Part shown: positions 11,197-22,169 of the stretch, piece after piece
Layout of the letters: the number at the start of each line of letters is the position of its first letter
Position numbering within the stretch: the first letter of the stretch is position 1
Origin: Vespa crabro
Lineage: Eukaryota > Arthropoda > Insecta > Hymenoptera > Vespidae
Assembly (NCBI RefSeq): GCF_910589235.1
Contig: NC_060955.1
Span: 15,211,338-15,275,337, forward strand
Length of the DNA: 64,000 nucleotides
Direction: 5' to 3'
Position numbers and translations under genes: made by a program
The notes under the pieces: model-generated
Seen by the model: the letters and a program-made list of their open reading frames with translations, nothing else
What the model was told of the DNA's origin: nothing
Database searches by the model: none

Positions 11197-14100
11197 CTGC
11201 CCAATTAATATTATTGACAACGATAGTATAAAAAAAGGTTGATTGTTCGTTTAAATTTAGATATATATATTAGAATTAAATTATACAATGAATTACATGT
11301 TGGTAAAAAAATGTCGAATCGTATTAAATGCATTCAAGAAGCATATTATAGTAATGGAAATTACAAGGCAGAAAATTTATCTTATGTACCTGAGAAAGAG
11401 TAACTGCTTTTTCACGTAACAATAATTCTTGCACGAGAGGAAGTTTCTTCGTCAAGTGTAGTTGTTGAAGAGCCACCAAAGCACACTGACACAAGGAAAT
11501 CTTTTCTTCTCGTTTAACGTCGCACGTGTCCACATTTAATCTGCGGAACAAAAAGTCATTTAACAATAACTATCATCGTTTTACAACAAGTAAATATTTT
11601 CTACAAGGGCACATAGAAAAAAAGAGATTTACTGACCCTTGCAATAGATAAAGTCGATAGCAGACGTCTTTATCCTCTCGACAAAGTATCACGTTGCTCA
11701 GACTTTTTGAGGATTCTTCGATTCCTCGTGCTTGAAGACTTTTCAGTGCGTTAACGAATTGAAGTAAGACGAACGAGGACTCTCTTGTTATATCTTCGTC
11801 TTGGGAATCCTTCGTGGCTAATCCAAAGCCTTGAATCGTACTCACTTGTAATCGTGGGAAAACTGAGATCGCCGCTGTAAGAAAATCGATTACATTGTCC
11901 ATTAATATATATTTACTTCAAATATTATTTTCTACGATCTAATACAAATGATAGTTTATTCAAATGTTTAATTATGAAAATCTTAAGTATGAATCGATAT
12001 TATCTTCTGCTCGTTAATTTTCGTAAAAATCAAAAAATAATTTTTCTTTCTTAATATCACAAATTTCTTTCGACGAATATTCTTTCCAGAAAATAGAGAA
12101 TAAATCACCTTCCATGTCCTTGCCGGCGGATAAACTGACTCGCTCGGAGATCTCTTTCGGCACGGTCTCTATGAACTCAATTATTGGCGCCAGGTAGAAT
12201 TCCTTTCGCGACACGTGCATCGCTTGATCGAATGCGATGCACAGGCTGACGTTTTGCTCATTCCAACTAGCCGAGCAGAATATTCGCCTACCAATGAAAA
12301 CGGACGTGTTTGCGTCAATGGTGAAATTGCAGAGACGAGGATTCAAATTTTTCAAGGCACGAAGACTTACAGGTACTTGGGCAACTTGGTTCATCTGCAA
12401 CTAATTTATATTCTTTCGTTATCCTATTTCTTATAAATTGAAGAAGAAAAGAAAAGCTTTTGTAATTTTTTTTTTAGAAAATTTACTTGTTCGACAAATT
12501 GTGCGAGTGCCTCATGATTCGCCACGATGACAGCGCCATAGTTATCTTCTAAACTTCGATGAACAATGCTACGTCCTCTTCGTTGTCTCAATTGATTCAA
12601 CCTCAGCTCGTCATCTTTGCTCTTCCAATCCTGATCCTCTTCTGCACCCTGCATATTTAAGCAATTTATTTTAGAAACAACACTATATACTTCCCCGTCA
12701 TATAATATTTTAAACATTCAAAAAGAATAATTTTATTAATTTCATCCGAGTAAATCTTTCTGTTTCCTCTTCCATTATTCTATAAACATTATTAAATATA
12801 TTATTGCTTTTTTCTCTTCTCTTTTTTTGGGATTAATTTACAAAAAGAACTCTATTTTGTGCCATATTATTCTTTCTTCTGGCATCCTTATACACATTCT
12901 ATACCCTTCATATAAATAAAAATTTATTGTGTCCAAATTCGATAAAAAAAAAAATAAAACGAGATCGAGAAAAAGGTGAAACAAAAATGTACCTCATCAC
13001 CAGTATAAAAAGTATATGGTGCATAAAGTTCGCTTTCTGTTTCGCTACCGCAATAGGGTAACGATGTTGATCTGAGGAAGGGTTGATGATGATGATGATG
13101 ATGGTGGTGGTGATGATTGAATTTGAATTCTACGCCTGGATCCATAACACTACTGTCGGATTTCCGCTTGCAGCTGGGATGATGGGATCCGTTGCCATGA
13201 CGTAGCTCTAGACTTGAATCGCATTCCGGTGAGCTGGACAAACACTCATAGACGTGGCTATCGTTCAACGTCTGAAACGAGTTCAAACCTAATGCCTTGT
13301 TGTCTACGTCGAGAAAAAGGTGTCGATATCTCGAAAACATTTCATTGGACTTGAACTTTTACAAAAAGCATACAAAACAATTGAAGCATATGATTTAAAA
13401 AAAAAAAAGAATAAATAAATAACGATATCTGAAAAGAATAATTCAGAAAATTAATGAATACTTCTTAGCTGATTTTCATTACCAGCGAATCGGAAGTTGG
13501 TAGCGTAATAGTTGCGGCTGTCTCGTAATCGTTTTGGTTCAAATTTTGGGACGAAGAGCCATGCTTCTTTATCAAAGGCTGGGATGTTGTTTGGTCTCTC
13601 ATACTGGCGGTTCTTTGAGGTTTCGAGGGTGCCAGGGCACTGCGCACCTCACCTGTAACATCCTCCGCTGCTGCAGGCACGTCCGCCATCGTCAAGCGCC
13701 ACGGGTTAGTACCACAAGACACAAGGCATTGTCACAAAACAGGCTAGCTACTACAAGTAACTAGCGTATTAGCCGCATAACAATCGTACATTCAATACTA
13801 ATCTATGTATCTCATATATATATCTATATATGTATGTATTACATACTTTATACTGCGGAGTAGAACTCAACCCTATTTGGTCATCAGCAAGAATTAAATG
13901 ACAAGGCACAGGCACAATAATCGTGAAATTTTTTTACGATATACAGAAATTTTCTTCAAGTGTCTATTTTTTTATTATTCTTTTTTCACAAGTGCATGTG
14001 TATGACATGAACAGAGAAATAATGAATTAGTCGTTACATTGACATCGCTAAGGCAAATTTGTGATTATCAAAGATGCAAGAGTATTTACAATATATTATC

Positions 14101-15276
14101 GCATTATTGATATTAATAAAAAACAAAGTTTCAGTTTTTTAAGGTTTCGGCAGACATAAGTACCGGTTTGATCGGAATAGCGCTATGATTGAGAAGATTC
14201 GGGGATGTTGAAATTAGCAGACATTCCTTGTACCTAAATACCTAATTCCAGTGAACACGATGCTGATGTATTTAATCAATGCATGCGGCGTTAATTGCAC
14301 CCAGCGTCAGTTAGAAGAGCTCTGCGCAACACAAACGCTGTTGTTAAAAGATGGCTCAAAGGCAAAACCGATGATAATTTTTGCAGTTTTTTATTTTTTT
14401 TAAACATCATTATCTTTCAAGCTTTAAGCACTTTTACAAAGATGCTCCACAGTCATCTATTCATCGAAGATATAATCTTATTATTGGATGATTTATATAG
14501 GACAATACTTAAAAAATATGATTTTTGTAAAAGGAATAAAATTATTTTGTATGATACAGATGATATAAAATAATTATATAGACCAAAGCTAAGATCCTAG
14601 ATAATCGATATCAAAAACTTGGCTCCATTTTTATTGGCGTTTGGACATCGCCCATTGCGCACCATTTTTCTCTCCCGCTCAATTAATAAAATGCCGAACT
14701 ATTTTCGCGAAACGAAATGCCACGCGCAGAAATACAAGGATCAAGCGAGACACCTATTATAAAAAGGAGATAAGAAAGGTGACACGAACGCAACAAAGAA
14801 GAACGTCTTGGTTGATTTGACTAAGAAAAACAAGACTCTCCGATGTCTTTTTCAGGCAAAAATATTTTTATTAAAAAAAAAACACAAAACGGCAAATAAT
14901 ATTACAGGCTTCTTCGTTATTTTTCTATTTTTATTTTTTACTTTCTTTTCTATTCTTTTTTTTTTATCTTTGTCGTGTTTACGTATGTACAAGATTCTAT
15001 GTCGATTACAATACCACAGAAGAACATTATTGCATAAAAAAGAAAATTGATACGCTAGTCTATCTAATAAAAGCCAGCCATTCTCAAACTCTTCTTCGTG
15101 GCAAACATCGTCACCATAGTGAGAAAAAACAGATAGCATACTTATACTTTTGATCGTGCTAATCATCGACTTTCGACTTTTAGTTTCATAAAAGCACGAT
15201 ATACGACGCATATACATATGTACGTATATATAGATATATGTATGCATGTAGATATAATATATGTATTTATGTATGT

Positions 15277-15336
<60 letters not shown>

Positions 15337-18300
15337 CTATCACAGAATATTATGAACTATTTTACTTATGAGACATAGTCATTTATCGTTGTGAATTACT
15401 AGTAATGGCTTCTTAAGAATAAAAGCGATCATACGAAGTTTAACTCATCTCACGACATATAAAAGAGAACATGGTCGAGTACCGAGAAGAAGAGTATAGT
15501 TTGAAGAATAATTTTGTTATGCTCTCATTTAACTTACATTAAGTAAAATAAAAAAAAGAACCACAATATCGTCGAAACAAAGAATCTAGCAATAATAAAA
15601 GCGTTTTTTGCATCACTCTTTCGTACGTTTAAGCGGCTAACGCGAGGGATCGTATGAGTATGGCTGTTAACATTCACAGGATTCGCGTGAAAAGACCACG
15701 ATGAGTCACATTAGTTACATTGTATAGGTCTGAACTTACCCAGATTCGCGTAAATCAAGTCTGAGCTGGCCGAGGATGAATTCGACGGCTGCCAAGAGGA
15801 CGGTGCAGTCGTCGTCATTGTCGTCGTCGTCGTCGTCGTCATCTTGCCTACTGATTTTTCGTTTCTATCCAAGAATTGTTGCGTCGTTTCGACACGTGGT
15901 GGCGGTGGTCTGATAGGTTTGCTCGACTGATCTACTCGAGACCAATTCTCCAAAGATTGATTCCTTGGTGGAGGTGGTGGCTTTCCTGGTCTAACTGTGA
16001 ACAGACATCTAAGATCTTTACCGAAATTCGCGCCATCCTCATTTTTAAAAGGACAAAGAATTTGAACGAAAAAAAATGAGTATACAAAAAGCTTTTAACA
16101 CATATCAGAATGAATTATTGAGTTCTATCTTTACTATTTTGTTTGAAATGAAATTAAAATTCAATCTTTTTACGGGAAAAAGTATTAATTAGATAAATAA
16201 ATTTAAAAAAGAGACGTAATGATTGAGAAAGCTTACCAGTCGAAGAATACTGTTGAGAACCATTGGGAGAACGTGTCGTCTTTGTGGCTTCACTTCTCGA
16301 ACCGCAGAAATCTGTTTGATCCTCGCCAATTCTAGTGATTCTATCGTTTCCCACGACTTCAACTGCAGCACCATCGAGCTCGAGAGGATGAATGATTTCT
16401 AAGCGCAGTTTCGGTTGCGGTGTCGAAGGTATTTCATCGAGTCGTGAATTTGAAGCGTGGCCGCTGGTCATGTCGACGTCCTTTCTCGAACCCATTCTGA
16501 GAAATCTCTTTAGTGAGAATCTCGATCTACCTCGTTTCTTTCCCTCTCTTGTTTCCGATCCGTTCGTCAAACTATCCTGCGACAAGGATATAGTCCTTTT
16601 CGAAGATGAGGAGGAGGGCTCATCATTCGAATGAGATGAACCAGTTGGATCCGGTGCTTCGCAAACAGCTTTCCTAAACTTTGGGCTACAAGACGAGGCT
16701 CTCTCCCTCTTCTCTTTTTCGCGTACAACCGGCGAATCTGATTTCAGATTCGCACTAGGATTTCTCGCAAACAAGCTCGAACTTGTCGGAAGATCCTCCG
16801 TAACTTCTGGTGGTCTTGGCGCCATTCTTCTTTTATTGTTTACCAATCGAGTTGGTTCCAAGCCATCTTCTTCTGCATCTGTACTTTCGCCAATATCACG
16901 ACCATTCGTTGAAATCGTTTTCTTTTCTTTGACCGATTCGTAAGTAGACACGCTTGTTCTATGATTAATTTGATCGTTTCGTTCCATTTTATCCTTCGTT
17001 ACTTTGTTCGTTGCAACGGATCGTCCAATGATATTTAAAGAAGAATTCTCTGCTTCGGTTTTGGTCACGTATCTTGTTGAATTTGGAATCTGTGACGCAA
17101 CTGTACCTAACATACGTGAAAGAAATCGTCAAAATAATAGCTTATTAATCTATAGAAAATAAACTAATAAATAACTTTTACCAACCTGTACTCGGAAGTG
17201 TCCTGTTAGTAACATTTTGTACCGACGGTGGTGGTAAAACGTAATTAGCGTTGATCCTTTTCATATTGGCACTACTAATATCACATGTGGGCTCACTCTC
17301 CGGTAGAACAGACTTTGTCCCAACGAATGTCGACGGCTTTTGAGGTACCACGGGTTTCGATTTTGCGTCCATACTGACAGAACCATGAAGAAAAGACGGC
17401 CTCGGTTCCGTAGCGATTAGAGAGACTTTATCCGTTTCACCTTGAATCGATGACCTGGATTCCATAGGTGGTGGACTCCTTGGTAAAGCCGGTGGTTCTA
17501 TAATTTCCTCTTCATCGGCCTTGCCATCAGGTTCACCGGCCAATTCACGACTCTCTTTGAAATTAAACTTTTCTACGATAGTGTTAGACGAGTCTGTTTT
17601 TTCAGTTTTTTTATCATCTACACCCACAGCAGTAATTTTGTTAATCTTTTTATCACGAAGAATTAACGGTCTATCGCTTTCAGCAGCCTCCTCGTTTTTT
17701 TTCAAAGATGTCAAGTTCACTTTGATTTCATTCTCTTTCATCGGACATTCTTTCTCGATGTTCTTTGAAAATTCATAGTTCGAACAATTACTATTATTAT
17801 TACTTTGTATCAATTGAATCGCGATCTTTGGTTTTTCATTGTCTGTTTTTTTGATAGCTGGGCTGCGCGAAATACTCGCTAATTTTTTCTCACATTTTAC
17901 TCCAAACTCTGCACTATTCGTAGCATTCTCGAGATTCTTATCAGTGATACTAACAACAGTATTGTCGATTTCCGTCGATTCGTTCCTCTGTATTACGGAT
18001 ATCAAATTTGTCGAAGTGATCAGCGGCATGTCCGTAATCTTCTCCAATTTCGAAGAATCGCTACTCTGCTCGCGTTTATCGTCTTTCCTATCAACTGTGA
18101 TCTTCTTCAATGTCTTCAAGGTAATCTGTGAAAGTTGTATCGTTGATTTAATCAAAAATTTTCTTTTAGTATACTCTTGTCTTAACAAATACACGTAACA
18201 ATGAGTGACGATGACTATTGATATATCCTATTGATTTCATAAACGAAGATATGGCGTAATTGAACATTTTACGTAAGACCTTTTAACTCATAACAATGAA

Positions 18301-21025
18301 AAATAATCGAGCCGAAATAGTATAAAGTTAGAACATTACTTGCGTTTTCTAGTGCAACAAAACAACATATATCTCAACCTGTTCCAACAACAACCTTTTC
18401 TAATGTGCAAAGATCAATCGAGCAATATTTCATCAACCCAGTGGAAAGCAGTATAAACTCGAAGTAATATCTTACTGTATCAACTTCACTTGGCAAGGAT
18501 ATAATAAAAATGATTGATTATATTTCTAAATACGTTTATATTTTTTACATAAAATTGACATTTAAAAATTTCATAGTTATGAACATTTTTACATTCGACT
18601 CACCTCATTTTTCGACTCCATCGAGTTATTAAGAGTGGCGGACTTAGTGACGTTTGAAAAACCATTCACAGTGATCTTCCGATCACTTGGCCTTTTAGCG
18701 GTCGGCAAAGATTCATCTCCACCAAAAGGAGTGACGGATACTAAGAGCGTCGTTTTTCTCCCATCGGCGTCCTTTTGAATCCTACCGAGCATCAATGAAG
18801 CGAACGTTCTTGTCGATGCTGCAGCAGTCGTTGAAGATTTGTTCATTTCGTTTGTAGGAATGATTTCGCTAAGATTCGCCGTAACGGTATTGAAATTTGT
18901 ATTGGCGCGGGTTAGGTTGCTTAAAGTACGTTCCTCCTCACTATCAGGTATTGCATCTTCTTCCGCGTTCAGAGAGTCCACAAGCACTTGCTCGATGTCC
19001 TCCTCATCGTCGGATAGAAAGTCATCGCCGCCGTAACCTATCACCTCCGTTAGGAATTCCGGAAAGGCCACGTTCTTCTTCTTTTGATCCTTTTGCACCG
19101 ACTCTTTTACTCTCAGGATACTCTGGAGATTACGTGAAAATAAGAAAAGGATCATTAAATAATTTACTACGATGTCACAAAATTATGATAGATCTTATTT
19201 CTTTTCTTGAACAATATAAGAAAACTGTTCGAGGAAGAAGTTAAATAATATGAATCCATACAAAGATAGATAAAATGAGAAATGAAATATAAATTTTCCC
19301 ATGCTTCTTTGATTATATTTTAATCATATTTCAAGCGTAATCGTATTGATACCGTCGATTTAATAGTAACACATTTTCATATAGAAAACTGGATAATACT
19401 TTAAAATCTCATTAGAGAAATCGCGAATCATCGAGCTTTAGTGTAGTATACGGGCAAAGTGCCCATACGCTTTTCCCACGATATGTGATTTATTTAATAA
19501 CTTATCTCGACATTTTATGAGACTCAATAAAAAGCTAACAATGACATACGACTGAAAATTCTTGCTGAACTCAGGTCAGTTTCCGTCTTTAAATTTATTT
19601 TCGTCGTTAGCAGCGTAGACTTTATGGCTGATTAGAGTCGAAAGAAAATCTTGTTGGAAAGTGGGATAAAACTTTGCCATACGATATACATAATACGTTC
19701 ATTCGCCTTATCGCAGGAAATGAAAGTTTGTTTCGACTAAAAATCCATGGCGTGACCACCGATGATATCTACCAAAAGAGATTCGTTAAAGTTTTCTTCT
19801 TTGGAAACCCAATAAAATTTGATTTTGATCAAAAGACACCATCTATCTCTCCTTTTTTACGTTTATCAGTACCATTTCGATCGTAAAAATCATGAAAGGA
19901 CACTTGATCGAGCTTTATTTGCAGTTCCATTTATGAATCAAATGGTATTTTCCACGAAATATACTAGAACTTCGTAATTTCTCTATAATTGTATAGCATT
20001 TGAGAGGCAAATCGAGGGTAAATCTCGCATTAATTCCATGACGGTTTCGAGCGTACGAAGAACGCTTTCACGATGGCCATAACACTAACAACTACGTAGC
20101 TATGTAGATACCTACGGTTAGAGTAGTATATGAAAAAAAGATGGGAACTTGTTCGGCCTGTTGCTCTTTTAAAATTTTCTAACGCATACGCACGCCAACT
20201 ACAACAACCTGATGTATATGTATGAGATACTGATTTTAAACGAGACTCTTCACTTGGACGACCCACTTCCAGTGAGTTTACACTCGCTACACATAGACCT
20301 TGCTACTAGCAATAGCCTCGGTTAATGAACAGAGGGTTCATTTCGAGATGAGATTCGGTTTTACAATTCTTCCTGTTATGAGTTTTATCGACTATTTAAT
20401 TACATCGCCGCAACTATTTTAACTTATCAATCGTCATGTTTTAACGTTTTTTATGTAAACTTTCCAATTCAATCTCCGTTTTATCGACCCACGTAATTAT
20501 TGCGATAATCTTCGATACGTTTTGTCTAATAACGGGTATTTATTAGCGAGTTATGCCGATTCCGCTATTAGCAAGTACTTGTCTTTCCCCGTGAATCATT
20601 ACCAATCCCGTTTACTCGAGTGCTCGTTCCAACGATGGCCGGACGCGACAGATGCCAGGAATACGCCAAGTTTTTCCTGTTATTCGTCCAAGCATTTATG
20701 AATTGCGAGCAATCCAGTTTCCAGTTGGCACGATCGTTAATCTTCTCGACCTTGTACTGGTCGATCGAACGGTATACACAGCCTGATACATCGAGGCTGT
20801 CGAATTAAAACAAGCATCTCTCTCACTCTCGAAAATAAAAAACAACGCTCACGATTTAGCTACCTGGAGCCTGAAACTGTCGGCCTTTAGATTGGAAGAA
20901 GCCTTTTCGATATTGAACCTTAGCGCGTCCTCGTTCGATGTGTGTTCCTCTCTCGGCTTGAAGCAATTCGAACAGAACTCCTTCTTCCAAGCGTTCTGCA
21001 CGAAGCGATTGCATTGTGCGGACAT
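10936..21025 (-). CDS. PEAK1/PRAG1 (NKF3) family scaffold pseudokinase, whole gene, 12 coding exons
   Basis: Joining exons 21025-20864, 19122-18604, 18125-17186, 17106-16237, 15994-15740, 13652-13483, 13271-12993, 12648-12487, 12394-12109, 11874-11637, 11540-11390 and 11196-10936 gives one open frame of about 1430 residues. Every junction is GT..AG and phase-consistent. Human PRAG1 is about 1400 residues and PEAK1 about 1750. Order: Cys/His N-terminus (5-28), acidic block (85-115), SH3-type proline motifs (438-447, 485-490, 835-841, 859-864), basic FSLKRFL segment (734-749), Thr tract, YANLG (912-916), His tract (1025-1034), and a split helical dimerisation (SHED) region flanking a degenerate kinase fold (about 1080-1430). 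Known members are dimeric cytoplasmic scaffolds that gather Src-family kinases, Csk, Crk, Shc and Grb2 near adhesions. The same role here is inference. The family is most studied in vertebrates. I cannot say whether this copy is closer to PEAK1 or PRAG1. Confidence 0.88.
11390..11540 (-). CDS. PEAK1/PRAG1-like coding exon 11, C-lobe
   Basis: Residues 1294-1344. The acceptor TTCCGCAG ends at 11541, entering in phase 2. The donor after 11390 is GTACAT, phase 0. It is helical C-lobe sequence rich in Leu and Gln (LCQCALVALQQL, then KLPLVQELLL) with no activation-segment APE motif. Phase and position, rather than strong sequence identity, fix its place in the gene. Confidence 0.82.
11637..11874 (-). 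CDS. PEAK1/PRAG1-like coding exon 10, degenerate catalytic loop
   Basis: Residues 1215-1294. The acceptor TTTCTTACAG ends at 11875. The donor after 11637 is GTCAGT, weak but forced by the phase of the next exon (phase 2). FVLLQFVNALKSL aligns without gaps to the helix before the PEAK catalytic loop. The loop itself reads EESSKSLSN (1267-1275) where PEAK1 has HCDLRLEN, so the catalytic aspartate position is Ser1270. No DFG triad follows. Confidence 0.82.
12109..12394 (-). CDS. PEAK1/PRAG1-like coding exon 9, pseudokinase N-lobe
   Basis: Residues 1120-1215. The acceptor AGTTGCAG ends at 12395. The donor after 12109 is GTGATT, phase 1. The segment WNEQNVSLCIAF (1163-1174) aligns with the strand-3 segment NNYAVKICK of human PEAK1. 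The catalytic lysine of the VAIK position is Cys1171 here, so normal ATP coordination is not expected. The exon continues through the alpha-C region. Confidence 0.83.
12487..12648 (-). CDS. PEAK1/PRAG1-like coding exon 8, N-terminal SHED helix
   Basis: Residues 1066-1119. The acceptor AATATGCAG ends at 12649. The donor after 12487 is GTAAAT, phase 0. An RQRRGRS basic stretch precedes NYGAVIVANHEALAQFVEQ, which falls where PEAK proteins have the helix preceding the kinase fold that forms half of the split dimerisation (SHED) domain. It is predicted to pack against the C-terminal helices in exon 12. Confidence 0.85.
12993..13271 (-). CDS. PEAK1/PRAG1-like coding exon 7, histidine tract
   Basis: Residues 973-1065. 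The acceptor CGTTTCAG ends at 13272. The donor after 12993 is GTACAT, phase 0 at both ends. It contains ten consecutive histidines (1025-1034; DNA 13086-13115, CAT/CAC codons) and then a Tyr-rich segment with Tyr1045, 1055, 1058 and 1061. These tyrosines lie in acidic surroundings that could be kinase substrates. No folded domain is visible. Confidence 0.85.
13086..13115 (-). repeat. CAT/CAC triplet repeat encoding ten histidines
   Basis: Ten consecutive His codons in exon 7 of the PEAK1/PRAG1-like gene (CAT, three CAC, six CAT). The six pure CAT repeats make length variation between individuals likely. Confidence 0.9.
13483..13652 (-). CDS. PEAK1/PRAG1-like coding exon 6
   Basis: Residues 916-972. 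I chose the acceptor GTTACAG ending at 13653 because it joins YANLG directly to EVRSALAPSKP, the arrangement seen in the family (LG, then Arg, then a Pro-Lys tail). Two other in-phase AGs, ending at 13671 and 13668, would insert six or five residues. An exact TACTAAC branch-point sequence lies at about 13707-13713, so the 13671 acceptor is the first AG after it and remains possible. The donor after 13483 is GTAATG, phase 0. Confidence 0.75.
15272..15338. repeat. AT/GT compound microsatellite
   Basis: AT repeats surround a GT run inside intron 5 of the PEAK1/PRAG1-like gene. Confidence 0.9.
15740..15994 (-). CDS. PEAK1/PRAG1-like coding exon 5, SH3 ligands and YxN motif
   Basis: Residues 831-916. 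The acceptor TGTTCACAG ends at 15995. The donor after 15740 is GTAAGT, phase 1. It holds two polyproline ligands with flanking basic residues, KPPPPPR (835-841) and RPPPPR (859-864). A threonine tract follows (883-893, broken by one Met, encoded by ACG/ACA-type repeats). It ends at IYANLG (911-916), where Tyr912 with Asn at +2 fits the Grb2 SH2 consensus and aligns with the TYSNLG motif shared by PEAK proteins. Confidence 0.88.
15807..15842 (-). repeat. ACG/ACA triplet repeat encoding a threonine tract
   Basis: This run in exon 5 encodes Met, seven Thr, Met and three Thr. It lies between the SH3 ligands and the YANLG motif and probably acts as a variable-length linker. Confidence 0.9.
16237..17106 (-). 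CDS. PEAK1/PRAG1-like coding exon 4
   Basis: Residues 541-831. The acceptor TATGTTAG ends at 17107. The donor after 16237 is GTAAGC, phase 1. It contains APRPPE (636-641), a Ser-rich stretch with a run of five Ser, and the basic segment RSRFSLKRFLRMGSRK (734-749). The last resembles the basic FKSFFRRRK segment of human PEAK1, and such Arg/Lys-rich SxK motifs are typical kinase targets. The rest appears disordered. Confidence 0.85.
17186..18125 (-). CDS. PEAK1/PRAG1-like coding exon 3, proline motifs
   Basis: Residues 228-541. The acceptor TTTCACAG ends at 18126. The donor after 17186 is GTTGGT, leaving phase 1. The sequence is disordered and Lys/Asn/Ser-rich. SH3-ligand motifs cluster near its end: PPALPRSPPP (438-447), PVVPQKP (485-490) and NYVLPPP (521-527). 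PEAK-family proteins bind Crk through a PPxLPxK motif. The first cluster is the closest local candidate but has Arg and Ser instead of the final Lys. Confidence 0.85.
18604..19122 (-). CDS. PEAK1/PRAG1-like coding exon 2
   Basis: Residues 55-227. The acceptor is CTCCAG at 19123 and the donor is GTGAGT after 18604, phase 0 on both sides. It contains the segment VIGYGGDDFLSDDEEDIEQ and a second acidic run with SEEE, then Ser/Thr-rich disordered sequence. Vertebrate PEAK1 has a comparable acidic, Tyr/Asp-rich block in its N-terminal third. No globular domain is visible. Confidence 0.85.
20864..21025 (-). CDS. PEAK1/PRAG1-like coding exon 1 (start codon)
   Basis: Residues 1-54. The ATG at 21025 follows an in-frame TGA in a 47-base leader, and an acceptor (pyrimidine tract then CAG) ends at 21073, so at least one noncoding exon lies upstream. 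The donor after 20864 is GTAGCT, phase 0. The exon opens MSAQCNRF and carries C5, C18, C21 and H28 with the string CFKP. The human PEAK1 N-terminus has the same spacing of Cys, Trp, Cys-x2-Cys and a following His. This supports both the start choice and the family call, and suggests a small metal-binding or interaction motif. Confidence 0.88.
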
Positions 21026-21072
21026 CGTTGCTTCACTGCAGCGACAGCGAAAGTCCCGTTACATCATCGTCC
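21026..21072 (-). other. 5' UTR part of the PEAK1/PRAG1-like exon
   Basis: These 47 bases lie between the acceptor TTTCCTTTCAG and the ATG at 21025. They include an in-frame TGA just before the start, and an upstream ATGATGTAA mini-ORF out of frame with the main start. Confidence 0.7.
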
Positions 21073-21642
21073 CTGAAAGGAAAGAGGCGAATTAGCGATC
21101 GTTCGGCTCTCGATACGCAGTCCATACTCTTTACCATTCTCGAAAACAACTCTGTTGCATGCTTCATTTAGTTCTGGTGCACGTACAAATTGCATCTGCA
21201 ATTTTGTGAAGCTCTACGTGTTTAGGCTACTTTAAACTTCAGTGAATAAATAATAATGGACGAATAACGAATAGGAATGTAAGGATATTTCGTATAAAAT
21301 AAGACCGACAAGATGATCGTAAAATCCGAGATTCACTAGAAATGAACCAATGAATCCTTCTTGCTATAAATAAAATAGAATCAATTCTCTTTGGATTCAT
21401 GCGAAGTGGGAAGATAGTTTTAACGTGAAAGAATAACATTATAGAAATATTTCCACAAGTACATATTTATTGAAGAGAAAGAGAAAAGGAGAAAAAGGAT
21501 AGAAAGAAAATGAAGATGCACTGCTGCTTCTCTAGTTCACGATGCGGATTATTTTATTATCAATTTATCTGTGCTCCTATTTTTTCTGGCGGCCTCATAT
21601 ATTTTGATCGAGACGATGTCTACTCGTTTTTTTTTTAAATCA

Positions 21643-21887
<245 letters not shown>

Positions 21888-22169
21888 CATTAACATCTGT
21901 ATTGTAGTAAACCAAATCGTTTTGATAGTCAAAACATTATTATATACTGGTATCGATCGAAGTGTTTCTCGGTTAAGTGCTCGAATGCTGACCTCGGAAA
22001 TATTTCCTTTCGTTAGAAAAAGTGATGTGACACTTCTTAAGCGTAATATATAAGCAACAAAATTTCGTTGAACTTCAACCCGTCTGTGCCTCGCCACTTT
22101 TGCGTTCGATATTTTTGTAAAAAATTTACTATTGTACTATTAAAAAATAACCTAATTATTTTTTTATTT

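Noticed and set aside
12215..12436. Plus-strand 73-residue frame
   Set aside because: It is antisense to exon 9 of the PEAK1/PRAG1-like gene and runs into intron.
16392..16634. Plus-strand frame opposite exon 4
   Set aside because: It is a shadow of a confirmed minus-strand coding exon. The same applies to frames at 13534, 17521, 17839, 18839, 18897 and 20892.
19441..19470. GGGCA/TGCCC hairpin as a possible microRNA or IRE
   Set aside because: The stem is too short and the loop does not match an iron-responsive element.
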